Source: an uncultured Eubacteriales bacterium (GTDB taxonomy: Bacteria > Bacillota > Clostridia > Lachnospirales > Lachnospiraceae). Taken from it: 64,000 nt of DNA. A program made the translations under genes and the position numbers. A model generated the notes under the pieces. It made no database searches. It saw only the letters and a list, made by a program, of their open reading frames with translations, and was not told the DNA's origin. Shown here in pieces: positions 24,722 through 33,212 of the stretch; the first letter of the stretch is position 1; the number at the start of each line of letters is the position of its first letter. The stretch lies in the NCBI GenBank assembly GCA_900315665.1, contig OMZX01000001.1, positions 62,001 to 126,000 on the forward strand. The letters run 5' to 3'.

Positions 24722-26269
24722 TTACCTTACTTTTCGTTCTAATATATGCCCGTTATGCTTGGCACCCATGCCGAGAGCGGTGGTGTCATGTTTTACATTT
24801 TCTCCGCGCTCGAGCTTCTCGATTTCAGATTTCTTGACAAGATAGCCGGTGATGCGGATGACATCACTGTCGCTTGCATAGAAGCTAAGATACCGAAGGT
24901 TCTGCTTGAACGCACCCTTGATGATGTCGAGAACATATTCCGGATTTCTATGAACGGTCATGTCAATCGGGAAGATATCACCGGTGCCGGACGGGAAGTA
25001 GTGGTGGAAATGGCTAAGAACCTCGAGCTGGTCGACGAGATTTTCCGGTTCTTCGCCAATCGGGATACGCGTACCCGGAGTTACCTTGATATCCGAAGCG
25101 ATACCTACCTGCGCATGCAGAAGAAAATGCCCGCCGGTTGCTTCACAATACGGGTTAAAGTGATTCTGATTGAAGTGGTCAATCACGTCCATGATTTGAA
25201 CGCCAAGCTTCGTTGCCTCGTCACTATGCCCGAACCGCCACTCCGGATGGCCCTCTTTTTCAAGAAGAATATCAACAGCATCCGCGAGTCCTACGAGACC
25301 GAACATTGCGGTAAATTTATCCCTGTGAATTAAACCTTCTTTGGCAAGGAAATTATTCTCAAAGAAGCCGGACTCCTCCACGATAAATTTAATCCGGGCA
25401 TCCATATATCTCGCCTGAATGTCCATCACATACGGAAGCTGATTCTCGAGGAAATCCTTTGTATTGGCTGCACGCTTCGCAATATTTCCAAGGATAAGAC
25501 GAACAAGCGTATAAGAACCGCCGCCATATTTTAAGCCGTTGTAGCAGGAGGCAATGACATAATCCTCGCCGAGCTCTCCCTTGAACATCTGATGATTGCC
25601 GAAGGATGGCTTTGCGGATGCCAGTGCCGCACGGACACAGTCCAGTGCAAAATCATCAGAGGTGATATCGGGGTCGTATTTTACCGTCATGTTCGGTACC
25701 GCATCCTTCGTATCCCGAATCGCGCGAAGGATGATCCGGCCGGCTTTCGTATCCTCGGGGCCGAGATTGCCATGCGAGAAGGAATCGAGGATCGTCCGAT
25801 CCATGTTGATGAAGAAAAGCTTTATGATCTGATAAGCCTGTTCTTCATCCATATCCTGTACAAACGGATCCAGCAGCTTATCAAGTGCACCGACATAAAC
25901 CGGAAAATTCGTAACAGACGGTACATGACGATAGATGATCTCAAGATCATTGATGGCCTCATAGAGATTCGTCGGCGGATCAAGATTTAAAAATTTAGAG
26001 CCATTCTTAAAAAATGCGCTGTAATCCGGGATAATATAACGGGGTCTTAGCGGTGCATGTCCCTCGGATAGATCGCAGATACACTGCCTGTCGATTGGCT
26101 GGTCGAGAAGCTCGGAAAGCCCCTCCGGGAGGTCCAGTACCTCCAGCATCGAATCGGCAAGATTCGCCATCGTCGCAACCTTCTGCTCATGAGTAAGTGT
26201 AGCGGACTTCACCGTCTCAAGCATCGTTTCCCTGGTCTTATTGACCCGCTCCATCGAAATATCTCTCAT
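24722..26269 (-). CDS. yjjI: YjjI-family glycyl-radical enzyme
   Basis: An oxygen-sensitive radical enzyme of the YjjI family; the reaction is not known. The 515-residue protein has the C-terminal glycyl-radical loop SDVIRITGYLVKK, where Gly is the radical site, and a candidate thiyl Cys in VIASCYNGLKYGGGSY. It lacks the Cys-Cys pair of pyruvate formate-lyase. The start at 26269 (MRDISMERVNK) follows GAGGTAAGG; an upstream ATG at 26299 lies inside a hairpin and is unlikely. It is encoded between the BMP lipoprotein and yjjW. In Escherichia coli yjjI-yjjW adjoin the deo nucleoside-catabolism operon, so both contexts point to nucleoside or deoxyribose metabolism. Confidence 0.93.
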   Translation of the reverse strand: MRDISMERVNKTRETMLETVKSATLTHEQKVATMANLADSMLEVLDLPEGLSELLDQPIDRQCICDLSEGHAPLRPRYIIPDYSAFFKNGSKFLNLDPPTNLYEAINDLEIIYRHVPSVTNFPVYVGALDKLLDPFVQDMDEEQAYQIIKLFFINMDRTILDSFSHGNLGPEDTKAGRIILRAIRDTKDAVPNMTVKYDPDITSDDFALDCVRAALASAKPSFGNHQMFKGELGEDYVIASCYNGLKYGGGSYTLVRLILGNIAKRAANTKDFLENQLPYVMDIQARYMDARIKFIVEESGFFENNFLAKEGLIHRDKFTAMFGLVGLADAVDILLEKEGHPEWRFGHSDEATKLGVQIMDVIDHFNQNHFNPYCEATGGHFLLHAQVGIASDIKVTPGTRIPIGEEPENLVDQLEVLSHFHHYFPSGTGDIFPIDMTVHRNPEYVLDIIKGAFKQNLRYLSFYASDSDVIRITGYLVKKSEIEKLERGENVKHDTTALGMGAKHNGHILERKVR

Positions 26270-26287
26270 ATTCCTTACCTCGACAAA

Positions 26288-26311
26288 GGGCTGCCGCATG
26301 TGCGGCAGCCC
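26288..26311 (-). terminator. Hairpin after the BMP lipoprotein gene
   Basis: GGGCTGCCGC and GCGGCAGCCC around ATGT, 26 bp after the lipoprotein stop. On the minus strand only TTTG follows, so it may protect the upstream mRNA and attenuate rather than fully terminate, leaving yjjI connected to the lipoprotein transcript. Confidence 0.6.
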
Positions 26312-26337
26312 TCCTTCACAAACCTTAAAATAAATGA

Positions 26338-27483
26338 TTAGTCATCCAGTGTATAAACGTCGCCATACTTAGCTTCAAAGTCAGCCTTTGTCTTCGGTAC
26401 GACTACATCGCCGGCGATGATCTTCTTCTTAAGATCCTGAACCTCTGTAAGAACAGCCGGATCAATATTGTCGGTTGTCGGTGCAAGATCTACACCATCA
26501 TCAGCAAGAGAGTAGGTCTTTACGCCTGCCTCAAGTGTGCCGTCTACAACACCCTTTGCAACGTCATAAACTGCGTTATCAACTCTCTTCATAGCAGAAG
26601 TAAGGATGGTCTCCGGAGCGATGGAGGACTGGTCGGAGTCAACACCGATTGCCCAGATGCCAGCTTCCTTACATGCATCGATAACACCAAGACCTGTACC
26701 ACCGGCTGCGTGGAAAATAACATCCGCACCCTGTGCGATCATGTTGTTAGCAGCGGTCTTACCGGCAGCGGTATCTGCAAAGGAGTTTGCGTTGTTAAGA
26801 AGAACCTTCGCATCCGGATTTGCATCGAGAACACCAGCTGTATAGCCATAGCCGAACTGGTTCATAAGGTCTGTTGACATACCGATGACGAAACCAACGG
26901 TGTTTGACTTTGTGGTCTTACCAGCTACATAGCCTACAAGGTAAGAAGCCTGTGCCTGCTCGAACATAAGGGAAGTTACGTTCGGCTCATCGGCAAGAGA
27001 GGAATCATCGACAATCGCGAACTTCTGATCCGGATTTGCCTCAGCCTCTGCCTTCAGAGCATCTGCAAGTGCATAGCCGATGCAGATGATCATATCATAA
27101 TCCTCATCGACGAAATTCTCGATGTTCGGCTTATAATCAGCGTCTGTGTGAGACTCAAGATAAGAAGCCTGGATGCCGAGCTCCTCCTGTGCCTTCTGAA
27201 GGCCGGTCCATGCGGACTCATTGAAGGAACCATCGTTTACACCGCCGACATCGGTTACGATACCGATCTTGATGTCGGAAGCGTCCTTGCCTGCTGCCTC
27301 TGCGGCTGCGGTTGTTTCTGCTGCAGCTGCCTCAGTTGCTGCTTCCGTTGCAGCGGCTGTTGTCTCAGCTGCCTTCTCTGTAGCTGCTGCTGTCGTGCTT
27401 GCTGTGCTGCCTGAACCGCCGCATGCAGCAAGAGAAACTGTCATGGATGCAGCCATAAGAGCTGCCATCACTCTCTTCTTCAT
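26338..27483 (-). CDS. BMP/PnrA-family nucleoside-binding lipoprotein
   Basis: The substrate-binding lipoprotein of a nucleoside ABC importer. The signal peptide MKKRVMAALMAASMTVSLAAC ends in a lipobox whose Cys would be lipidated. An Ala/Thr/Glu-rich linker of about 50 residues follows, then the periplasmic-binding fold (KIGIVTDVGGVNDGSFNESA, GADVIFHAAGGTGLGVI, WAIGVDSDQSS), typical of PnrA/TmpC. The ATG at 27483 follows AAGGAGG; the frame is open upstream without support. It has its own promoter and is separated from its likely ATPase and permeases by yjjI and yjjW on the same strand. Confidence 0.95.
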   Translation of the reverse strand: MKKRVMAALMAASMTVSLAACGGSGSTASTTAAATEKAAETTAAATEAATEAAAAETTAAAEAAGKDASDIKIGIVTDVGGVNDGSFNESAWTGLQKAQEELGIQASYLESHTDADYKPNIENFVDEDYDMIICIGYALADALKAEAEANPDQKFAIVDDSSLADEPNVTSLMFEQAQASYLVGYVAGKTTKSNTVGFVIGMSTDLMNQFGYGYTAGVLDANPDAKVLLNNANSFADTAAGKTAANNMIAQGADVIFHAAGGTGLGVIDACKEAGIWAIGVDSDQSSIAPETILTSAMKRVDNAVYDVAKGVVDGTLEAGVKTYSLADDGVDLAPTTDNIDPAVLTEVQDLKKKIIAGDVVVPKTKADFEAKYGDVYTLDD

Positions 27484-27532
27484 GATACTATCCTCCTTAA
27501 ATACTGTATCAAAGTCGATACATTGCCATATC

Positions 27533-27560
27533 ATTATACAAGATTCCGCCGGCCACGCAA
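27533..27560 (-). promoter_or_regulatory. Promoter for the BMP lipoprotein
   Basis: On the minus strand TTGCGT and a perfect TATAAT are 16 bp apart, about 50 bp before the start codon. Confidence 0.55.
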
Positions 27561-27585
27561 GAACTTTCTTACGAAAGCCATAATC

Positions 27586-27659
27586 CTGAAGCAAAGTGAA
27601 AGTGTCCCGGACGATGGCATTTGAATGCTATCGGCCGGGACACTTTCACTTCGCTTCAG
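27586..27659. repeat. 74-bp near-perfect hairpin
   Basis: Two 35-base arms match with only three differences around a short loop (arm starts CTGAAGC, contains GTGAAAGTGTCCCGG). It follows the metallophosphatase stop by 19 bp and precedes the BMP promoter by 26 bp. No T run follows on the minus strand, so it is not a standard terminator. It may be a strong RNA stem that stabilises the upstream mRNA, or a small repeat element. Confidence 0.75.
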
Positions 27660-27678
27660 TTCGATGTCTTCGGTCAGA

Positions 27679-29298
27679 CTAATATAAAAGCTGAAATTTA
27701 TAGTTTTCCTGTATTGTGACCGTCCCCTTCCGGCGGACATAGTCTGTGAGAAGATCCTGGACATTGTCTGGTCCGCTGTAAACAGTTTTTGCCTCTCCGA
27801 TCATCGGATAGCCGCCGGTTCCGGTCGAACGGTAGTTTGACATCGCGACACGAATCCGATCCGAGGCCTTAATCTCTGTCCCGTCAAGTCTTCTCATCCG
27901 GACGACTCTCTGCCCACGCGGCTTCCGGATATCAAACGCATAATCAAGTCCTGCGTAAAAATCATAGTTATAGTGCTCGACCTTCGGCTTCAGAAACACA
28001 TCGGAGAATACCGGCTTTCCGTCCTCACCGGGATCGAGATAGCAGGCACAGCGCTCGAGCGCCGCCCGAAGTGCTGCGCCGCTTAGCTCCTTCACGATAA
28101 TCGTATTCGAGAAGGGGTACGCCGTGAAAATATCGCGAATGCTTACCTCCTTGTGAAGCCCGATAGGGGCATTGCCAAGACTCGTGAGCGAAAGCTCCGC
28201 ATCCACAGTAGATAATTGCACCGCATTAAAGAAGGCAGCTACCCTGCTTCCCTTCATCGCGGTCTCGAGCTTATCCTCCGGAGGGATCTCTTCTGTGAGT
28301 CTGCCGATCGGCTCATCAAGCCACTGCTCCGTTTTATCTTCAAGCGGCCGAAGCAGCTCTGCAACATGCTCATCATACCCTTCACCAGCCGGAATCATCG
28401 TACTTGTAACATGAAGACGATCTTGCTTCAAATTGTGGGCTGGTGCCGATGCCTCCTCCGGAAGTGAACCAGCGTTACGTCCGGAAGCATTGGCAGCTGA
28501 AGCAGACGGATCGATATCGTCTACCTCTGCCATGATATGAAGCATTTTTTCTGCATTCATACCCGGCTGTCCGGTATAGGTGCCATGAAGCCACATGCCC
28601 GCGACCGTCATATGCTGGTGCCCGGTAAGTAAAATATCATAGTCACAAGCCCCGGCAATCTCACAGGCGATATTTTCCCGCGTATCGGAAAGCCTTACGC
28701 CGGTCACGAGATCCTCTTCATAGCCGCCATGATAGATGAGCACCTTAAGATCACAAAGTCCTGTGAGCGCTTCATCCATCGCCTTCGCTGCCTTGATCGC
28801 ATCCGTCACACGGATATTCTTAAGGTGCTCCGGCAGCTCCCAGACATTGACAAAGTCCGTGACGACACCAGTGATGCCGATTTTGAGCCCGTTTTCCAAT
28901 GTATGAATCACGGTTTTGGAAAATTTTAACTCGCCCTTTAAATCTTCTATATTGGCGCAGACACATTTGCCGGGCATCGCGTCAAGATAATTTCGAATCG
29001 CGTCATAGCCGAAATTAAAATCGTGATTTCCAAGCGTGTAATAGTCAAGCTGCATACTCCGGAAGCCTACCGCTGACGGATGCACCAAAGATGCCCCCGG
29101 ATGCTCAAGATAATATAATAAAAGGGGCGTCCCCTGCAGGTTATCGCCCCCATCCAAAACCAGTGTATTGCCGGATTTCTTGATGTCCTCCGAAAGATTC
29201 AGAAGACTGCCCGGCTTTTCCTTCCCGGTGGAATAGTCCACCGGGAGGATATGTCCATGTGTGTCCGAGGTAAAATATAAATCTAATGCTTTCTTCAT
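27679..29298 (-). CDS. 5'-nucleotidase / 2',3'-cyclic phosphodiesterase-type metallophosphatase
   Basis: A UshA-like enzyme of 539 residues. The N-terminal calcineurin-like metallophosphatase domain shows FTSDTHGHILPVD, VLDGGDNLQG, TLGNHDFNFG and LLTGHQHM, giving two metal sites. The C-terminal 5'-nucleotidase domain holds the substrate residues. The protein begins MKKALDLYFTSDTHGH with no signal peptide, so it should act in the cytoplasm, unlike most UshA enzymes. A Ser/Ala-rich loop occurs near residues 255-285. It lies 5 bp after the second phosphonate-type permease, so it belongs to that transport operon and may release phosphate from the imported compound. Confidence 0.9.
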   Translation of the reverse strand: MKKALDLYFTSDTHGHILPVDYSTGKEKPGSLLNLSEDIKKSGNTLVLDGGDNLQGTPLLLYYLEHPGASLVHPSAVGFRSMQLDYYTLGNHDFNFGYDAIRNYLDAMPGKCVCANIEDLKGELKFSKTVIHTLENGLKIGITGVVTDFVNVWELPEHLKNIRVTDAIKAAKAMDEALTGLCDLKVLIYHGGYEEDLVTGVRLSDTRENIACEIAGACDYDILLTGHQHMTVAGMWLHGTYTGQPGMNAEKMLHIMAEVDDIDPSASAANASGRNAGSLPEEASAPAHNLKQDRLHVTSTMIPAGEGYDEHVAELLRPLEDKTEQWLDEPIGRLTEEIPPEDKLETAMKGSRVAAFFNAVQLSTVDAELSLTSLGNAPIGLHKEVSIRDIFTAYPFSNTIIVKELSGAALRAALERCACYLDPGEDGKPVFSDVFLKPKVEHYNYDFYAGLDYAFDIRKPRGQRVVRMRRLDGTEIKASDRIRVAMSNYRSTGTGGYPMIGEAKTVYSGPDNVQDLLTDYVRRKGTVTIQENYKFQLLY

Positions 29299-29303
29299 CC
29301 GGC

Positions 29304-30113
29304 TTAACCTCTCGTCAGCTTAACGCGGATCTTTGTCGAGATCCACTCGACGATCAATACGAGAACGACCAGACCGACGAGAATCGCGCCGGCTTCGCTC
29401 CATCTGTAGGCATTCATCGCAAAGATCAGCGGTGCGCCGATACCGCCTGCACCGACGAGACCAAGCACCGTCGCATCACGAAGGTTGATATCGAAACGAT
29501 AGATCGCGGTCGATGCAAAGTTCGGCATGAGCTGCGGGAGGATACCATGGCGGATCTTCTGCCAGGTTGTGCAGCCCTCGGCATCGAGTGACTCGAGAAT
29601 CTTTGTGTCAAGATCCTCGATGGCTTCAGTATACATCTTGGAAACCATGCCGACAGAGCAGAGCGACATCGTAAGAAGTCCGGCAAAGGGCCCAGGACCT
29701 GTCACACTGATGAACATAAGACCATAAATCAGAGACGGAATCGTACGGATTGCCATGACGATGAGCCGTCCCATAAAGGCGATTGGCTTCGGTACAAGAT
29801 TCTGCGCTGTAAGGAATGCAAACGGGATACTGATGATGGCGCCGACCACTGTGCCGAGGAACGCGATACAGATCGTCTCGAGAAGCAGATACGGTACACC
29901 CTGCTTCGTGAGATTAAAAAGAAGCTTCGTGTCCGGATGGAAAATACCGGATAGGATATTGAGGGCGATCTTGCCGCCATCTGTCGTCGTCCCCGAGGTC
30001 TCCATGGAGGTCGCGGACCAGATCATAAGGATGACGACAATTGCGAGAATAGTGCAGTTATATACCCAGGTCTTCGGACGGGCTTCATAGGCTTTTTCTA
30101 TTCTTTCTTCCAT
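29304..30113 (-). CDS. phnE: Phosphonate-type ABC permease
   Basis: A 269-residue inner-membrane permease of the PhnE family. A first hydrophobic helix (about 18-38) precedes the binding-protein-dependent transport domain. The coupling loop with the conserved EAI..LD..ILES..AEG pattern is visible (YTEAIEDLDTKILESLDAEG). The ATG at 30113 follows AAGGAGG. It is the second of two non-identical PhnE proteins encoded side by side, so the importer is probably a heterodimer. The gene lies between the other permease and the metallophosphatase. Confidence 0.9.
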   Translation of the reverse strand: MEERIEKAYEARPKTWVYNCTILAIVVILMIWSATSMETSGTTTDGGKIALNILSGIFHPDTKLLFNLTKQGVPYLLLETICIAFLGTVVGAIISIPFAFLTAQNLVPKPIAFMGRLIVMAIRTIPSLIYGLMFISVTGPGPFAGLLTMSLCSVGMVSKMYTEAIEDLDTKILESLDAEGCTTWQKIRHGILPQLMPNFASTAIYRFDINLRDATVLGLVGAGGIGAPLIFAMNAYRWSEAGAILVGLVVLVLIVEWISTKIRVKLTRG

Positions 30114-30125
30114 GACAGCACCTCC

Positions 30126-30947
30126 TTAGACAAGCTTCTTCCGGATATACCGGCTGAGCGTTTCGATGATAAATACGGTAACGTAGAGTGCCAGCAGAAT
30201 CATGCCGACCTCCGGATACTGGCGCCAGCCGACCTTTTCATTTAGGATGAGGCCAAGACCGCCGGCACCGACGTAGCCGAGAATCGCTGCATACCGTACA
30301 TTTCCTTCAAAGTTGAAGAGACTCTGGCTTAAAAATACCGGCAGCACCTGCGGGATGATCGCAAGAATAAAGGCACGGATCTTCGTACCGCCCATCGCTT
30401 CTATGGCCTCGAAGGCACCCATATCCACGGTTTCGATTTCCTCATAGAGAATCTTTCCGATGTAGGCAAAGGAGAACACACCGATTGCGATCGTACCGGC
30501 AATCGTACCAAGTCCCCAGATGTAGGTCGCGATGAGTGCAGTAACCAGTGTCGGAAGCGTACGGACGAGACTCAGGAAAAGTCTTGTTAATGCTACCACA
30601 AACCGGCTCTTCACGACATTTGTGGAGGCAAGCACGGCGAAGGGAACGGAAACCAGTGCGCCGATGACCGAGCCGAGCAGAGACATCTTGATCGTATCAA
30701 ACAGCGGCTTCCAGATATCAGACATGTAAGAAAAGTTCGGCGGGAACATATCACCAAGCATCGTCCAGAAGCGGCCCATGCCGGTAACAAGCACCGTCAT
30801 AGAAAAGCCCGTAATCTTCACAGAAATCACCGTCATGACGATAATGATCAGTGCTGCAAGCGGTCCTCTTGACCGCTTTTGATAGGCTTCCTTTCCATTT
30901 GAAAGCGTATATTTTTTCGGCGGGAAAAGCCGGTCATAAATACTCAT
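30126..30947 (-). CDS. phnE: Phosphonate-type ABC permease
   Basis: A 273-residue inner-membrane permease of the PhnE family. The coupling loop reads YEEIETVDMGAFEAIEAMGG and the last segments are AAILGYVGAGGLGLILN. It overlaps the ATPase gene upstream by 4 bp (ATGA) and ends 12 bp before the second PhnE. The substrate is uncertain: PhnCDE-like systems carry phosphonates, phosphite or phosphate esters. No C-P lyase genes are in the window, so phosphonate use cannot be concluded. Confidence 0.9.
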   Translation of the reverse strand: MSIYDRLFPPKKYTLSNGKEAYQKRSRGPLAALIIIVMTVISVKITGFSMTVLVTGMGRFWTMLGDMFPPNFSYMSDIWKPLFDTIKMSLLGSVIGALVSVPFAVLASTNVVKSRFVVALTRLFLSLVRTLPTLVTALIATYIWGLGTIAGTIAIGVFSFAYIGKILYEEIETVDMGAFEAIEAMGGTKIRAFILAIIPQVLPVFLSQSLFNFEGNVRYAAILGYVGAGGLGLILNEKVGWRQYPEVGMILLALYVTVFIIETLSRYIRKKLV

Positions 30948-31696
30948 ACGGCTTCCTCCTTAGCGCCCTGATAAATCTCCTGAAGTACCTGATCATTGAC
31001 ATCCTTTGCCGGGCCATCATAGACGATCTCACCGGCGCGGATACCGATGACTCTCGTGCAGTATTGGAGTGCGAGATCGACATGATGGATATTGATGAGA
31101 ATCGTGATGTTCATCGTCTCATTAATCCGCTTGAAATCGTCCATGACAGATTTTGCCGTGATCGGATCAAGCGATGCTACCGGCTCATCCGCTAGGATGA
31201 TCTGCGGATTCTGGGCAAGTGTTCTTGCGAGGGCGACACGCTGCTGCTGACCGCCGGACAGCTGATCAGCGCGGACGAAGGCCTTGTCGAGGATGCCTAC
31301 TTTATCGAGACATTCGAGAGCCTTGAGCTTCTGCTCCTTCGTATAGAGACTGAAGGTCGAACGGAACCAGGACATATCCGGTACAAAGGCTGTCAATACA
31401 TTATTAATAACCGTCGTTCTCGTGATAAGATTAAAGGACTGGAAGATCATACCGATCTTTCTCCGGAAAGACCGGAGCGACTTTCCGGAAAGCGTCATAA
31501 CATCGACATCATCGACGGTAAGCTTGCCCTCCGTGATGTCATGCATACGGTTGATGGTGCGGAGAAGGGTAGACTTACCGGCACCGGAAAGACCAATGAT
31601 GGCAACGAATTCGCCCTGATCAATCTTGAGATTTACATTTTTAAGTCCCTGAAACCCATTCGGATACTTTTTACCGACATTTTCAAATACGATCAT
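30944..31696 (-). CDS. phnC: Phosphonate-type ABC transporter ATPase
   Basis: A single-cassette ATPase of 250 residues, family PhnC. Walker A is GLSGAGKST, the signature [14 protein letters not shown], Walker B IILADEPVASLDP and the switch NIHHVDLA. The start at 31696 follows AAAGGAAC. It overlaps the first permease by 4 bp. A terminator hairpin (31813-31846) lies between this gene and phnD, so the binding protein should be made in excess over the membrane complex, a common arrangement. Confidence 0.94.
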   Translation of the reverse strand: MIVFENVGKKYPNGFQGLKNVNLKIDQGEFVAIIGLSGAGKSTLLRTINRMHDITEGKLTVDDVDVMTLSGKSLRSFRRKIGMIFQSFNLITRTTVINNVLTAFVPDMSWFRSTFSLYTKEQKLKALECLDKVGILDKAFVRADQLSGGQQQRVALARTLAQNPQIILADEPVASLDPITAKSVMDDFKRINETMNITILINIHHVDLALQYCTRVIGIRAGEIVYDGPAKDVNDQVLQEIYQGAKEEAV

Positions 31697-31975
31697 ATCT
31701 TACATGTTCCTTTCATACTTTCCTTCCGACTTCCCTTCCTGTAACGGGCGCATATCGGTACTTCTCCTAATACTCAATCCATCCGAAACCGTATCCGGCT
31801 TTTCCGAAAATGAAAAAAGAGGAGACGTCCGAAGACACCTCCTCTTATTCTATATGAGATTCTCCGGGATTGCATCGTTTATTTTTCGATGGCCTCATAA
31901 ATTCCCGGTGCACGCCCTACGCGGCGGGGCCATAGCCCTAACGCAACGAGCATATGAAGAGGCATTGTTCATGAA
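31697..31975 (-). other. phnD-phnC gap with structured RNA and a tiny frame
   Basis: 279 bp. It contains a terminator (31813-31846), a second stem near 31865-31905 (CCGGGA/TCCCGG with inner CATCG/CGATG) and a 24-codon frame at 31879-31953 (minus, begins MLVALGLWPRRV) without a ribosome site. The frame is probably chance, but the base composition here (a CGCCGCG patch) differs from its flanks. Confidence 0.4.
31813..31846 (-). terminator. Terminator/attenuator between phnD and phnC
   Basis: AAGAGGAG and CTCCTCTT with an inner GTC/GAC pair and a CGAA-type loop, followed by six T on the minus strand. Read-through would feed phnC. Confidence 0.75.
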
Positions 31976-33094
31976 TTACTTGCTTGCTTCCATCTCCTGG
32001 AGCATCTTCTGTGCATCACGCTCGCTATCATAATCGGAAGCCTGGGCCTTCTGATAACCGTCATGAGAATAGATCGCGATCACCGGCTTACCCTCTTCAG
32101 AGTTTCCGATGTTGATGAAGGCCTCCTGGAGTGCAGCCTTGAAATCATCATCCATGATCTTCGAGTTCTTGGAAACAGAGATCGTATCATTGTAAATAGC
32201 CGGTGTAACACCGATAACGTCGGTATCATCCCAGATGGAATTTGTCATCGCATACTCAGACTGCCACTTCTCCTCATAGTCACGACGTGCATCGGCATAA
32301 GTGCAGAGAACATCGATCTGGCCGGAAGCAAGACGAGCGAAGGCAGAGCCATAGGAATCAGACTGTACGGCATGTGCAAGCTCTGTGATGTTGTGGCCAT
32401 AATTCTTGGAGAGCCAGAGGGACGGATAAACATAGCCGGCCGGAGATGTGGAGGACATGATGGACCAGTTCGCACCATTGATATCATCCCAGGTAAGCTC
32501 TTCGCCATTGTTTACCTTGGCAGCAAGTGCACGGCCTGTCTCGGACGGACCTGCGATCATGAGTGCACGGTAAGAAGTAACCTCCTTATCGGTTGCTTCT
32601 GTCGGCTTGTTGTCATTCCAGTCCTTAGCACTGTCGGAGTCGTTTGAAAGACCTTTTCTGGTTGCTGTGAGGATGACATCTGCGCCATCATCATAAAGAA
32701 CATAGGTTGAACCCGGAATCACACCAATATCCGTTGTGCCGGCTACGAGTGCCTGTCCTACGGCATCGAAGCTTGTACCTACGGAAATGTCTACAGAACC
32801 GATATCATAGCCGAGGCCTGCCATCTCCTTCGTGAGAAGCTCCTTCAGCGGCTCAGTCGCCTGGATGATCTCCTGCGGCTCTCTGGACGGTACGTAAGCG
32901 ATTGAAAGCTTATCGATCTTTTTATTCTCTGCTGCAGCTGCAGTTGTCTCACCAGCAGCGGCTGTCGTCTCTGTCTTTGCTGCAGCAGTCGTATCTGCAG
33001 CAGCGGCTGTCGTGGATGCACTGTTCGATGATCCGCAGGCTGCAACGGAAGCAGTCATCGCTGTTGCCAGTAATACTGAAAATACTTTCTTCAT
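31976..33094 (-). CDS. phnD: Phosphonate-type substrate-binding lipoprotein
   Basis: The extracytoplasmic binding protein of the PhnCDE-type importer, 372 residues. The signal MKKVFSVLLATAMTASVAAC ends in a lipobox. A Thr/Ala-rich linker (about 25-60) leads to the PhnD fold beginning LSIAYVPSREPQEIIQATEP, with GTSFDAVGQALVAGTTDIGV and STSPAGYVYPSLWLSKNYG as ligand-region landmarks. The ATG at 33094 follows AGGAGG. It has a near-consensus promoter at 33148-33176. The bound compound is not deducible; the linked nucleotidase suggests a phosphate ester is possible. Confidence 0.92.
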   Translation of the reverse strand: MKKVFSVLLATAMTASVAACGSSNSASTTAAAADTTAAAKTETTAAAGETTAAAAENKKIDKLSIAYVPSREPQEIIQATEPLKELLTKEMAGLGYDIGSVDISVGTSFDAVGQALVAGTTDIGVIPGSTYVLYDDGADVILTATRKGLSNDSDSAKDWNDNKPTEATDKEVTSYRALMIAGPSETGRALAAKVNNGEELTWDDINGANWSIMSSTSPAGYVYPSLWLSKNYGHNITELAHAVQSDSYGSAFARLASGQIDVLCTYADARRDYEEKWQSEYAMTNSIWDDTDVIGVTPAIYNDTISVSKNSKIMDDDFKAALQEAFINIGNSEEGKPVIAIYSHDGYQKAQASDYDSERDAQKMLQEMEASK

Positions 33095-33147
33095 AATTCC
33101 TCCTGAAAAACTAAAAACCCTTCGGATAAAGCCCGAAAAACATTGCG

Positions 33148-33176
33148 ATTATATATAAGGTTAGCGAGACTTGCAA
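33148..33176 (-). promoter_or_regulatory. Promoter for phnD
   Basis: On the minus strand TTGCAA and a perfect TATAAT are 17 bp apart, about 54 bp before the start codon. A small TTCGG/CCGAA stem lies in the leader. No obvious Pho box was found. Confidence 0.7.
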
Positions 33177-33212
33177 GTTTTTTCAGAAATATGTTGAAAG
33201 CTTTACACAATA

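Noticed and set aside
27586..27659. Long hairpin considered as an insertion-sequence remnant
   Set aside because: No transposase fragment and no target duplication were seen; kept only as a hairpin of unknown role.
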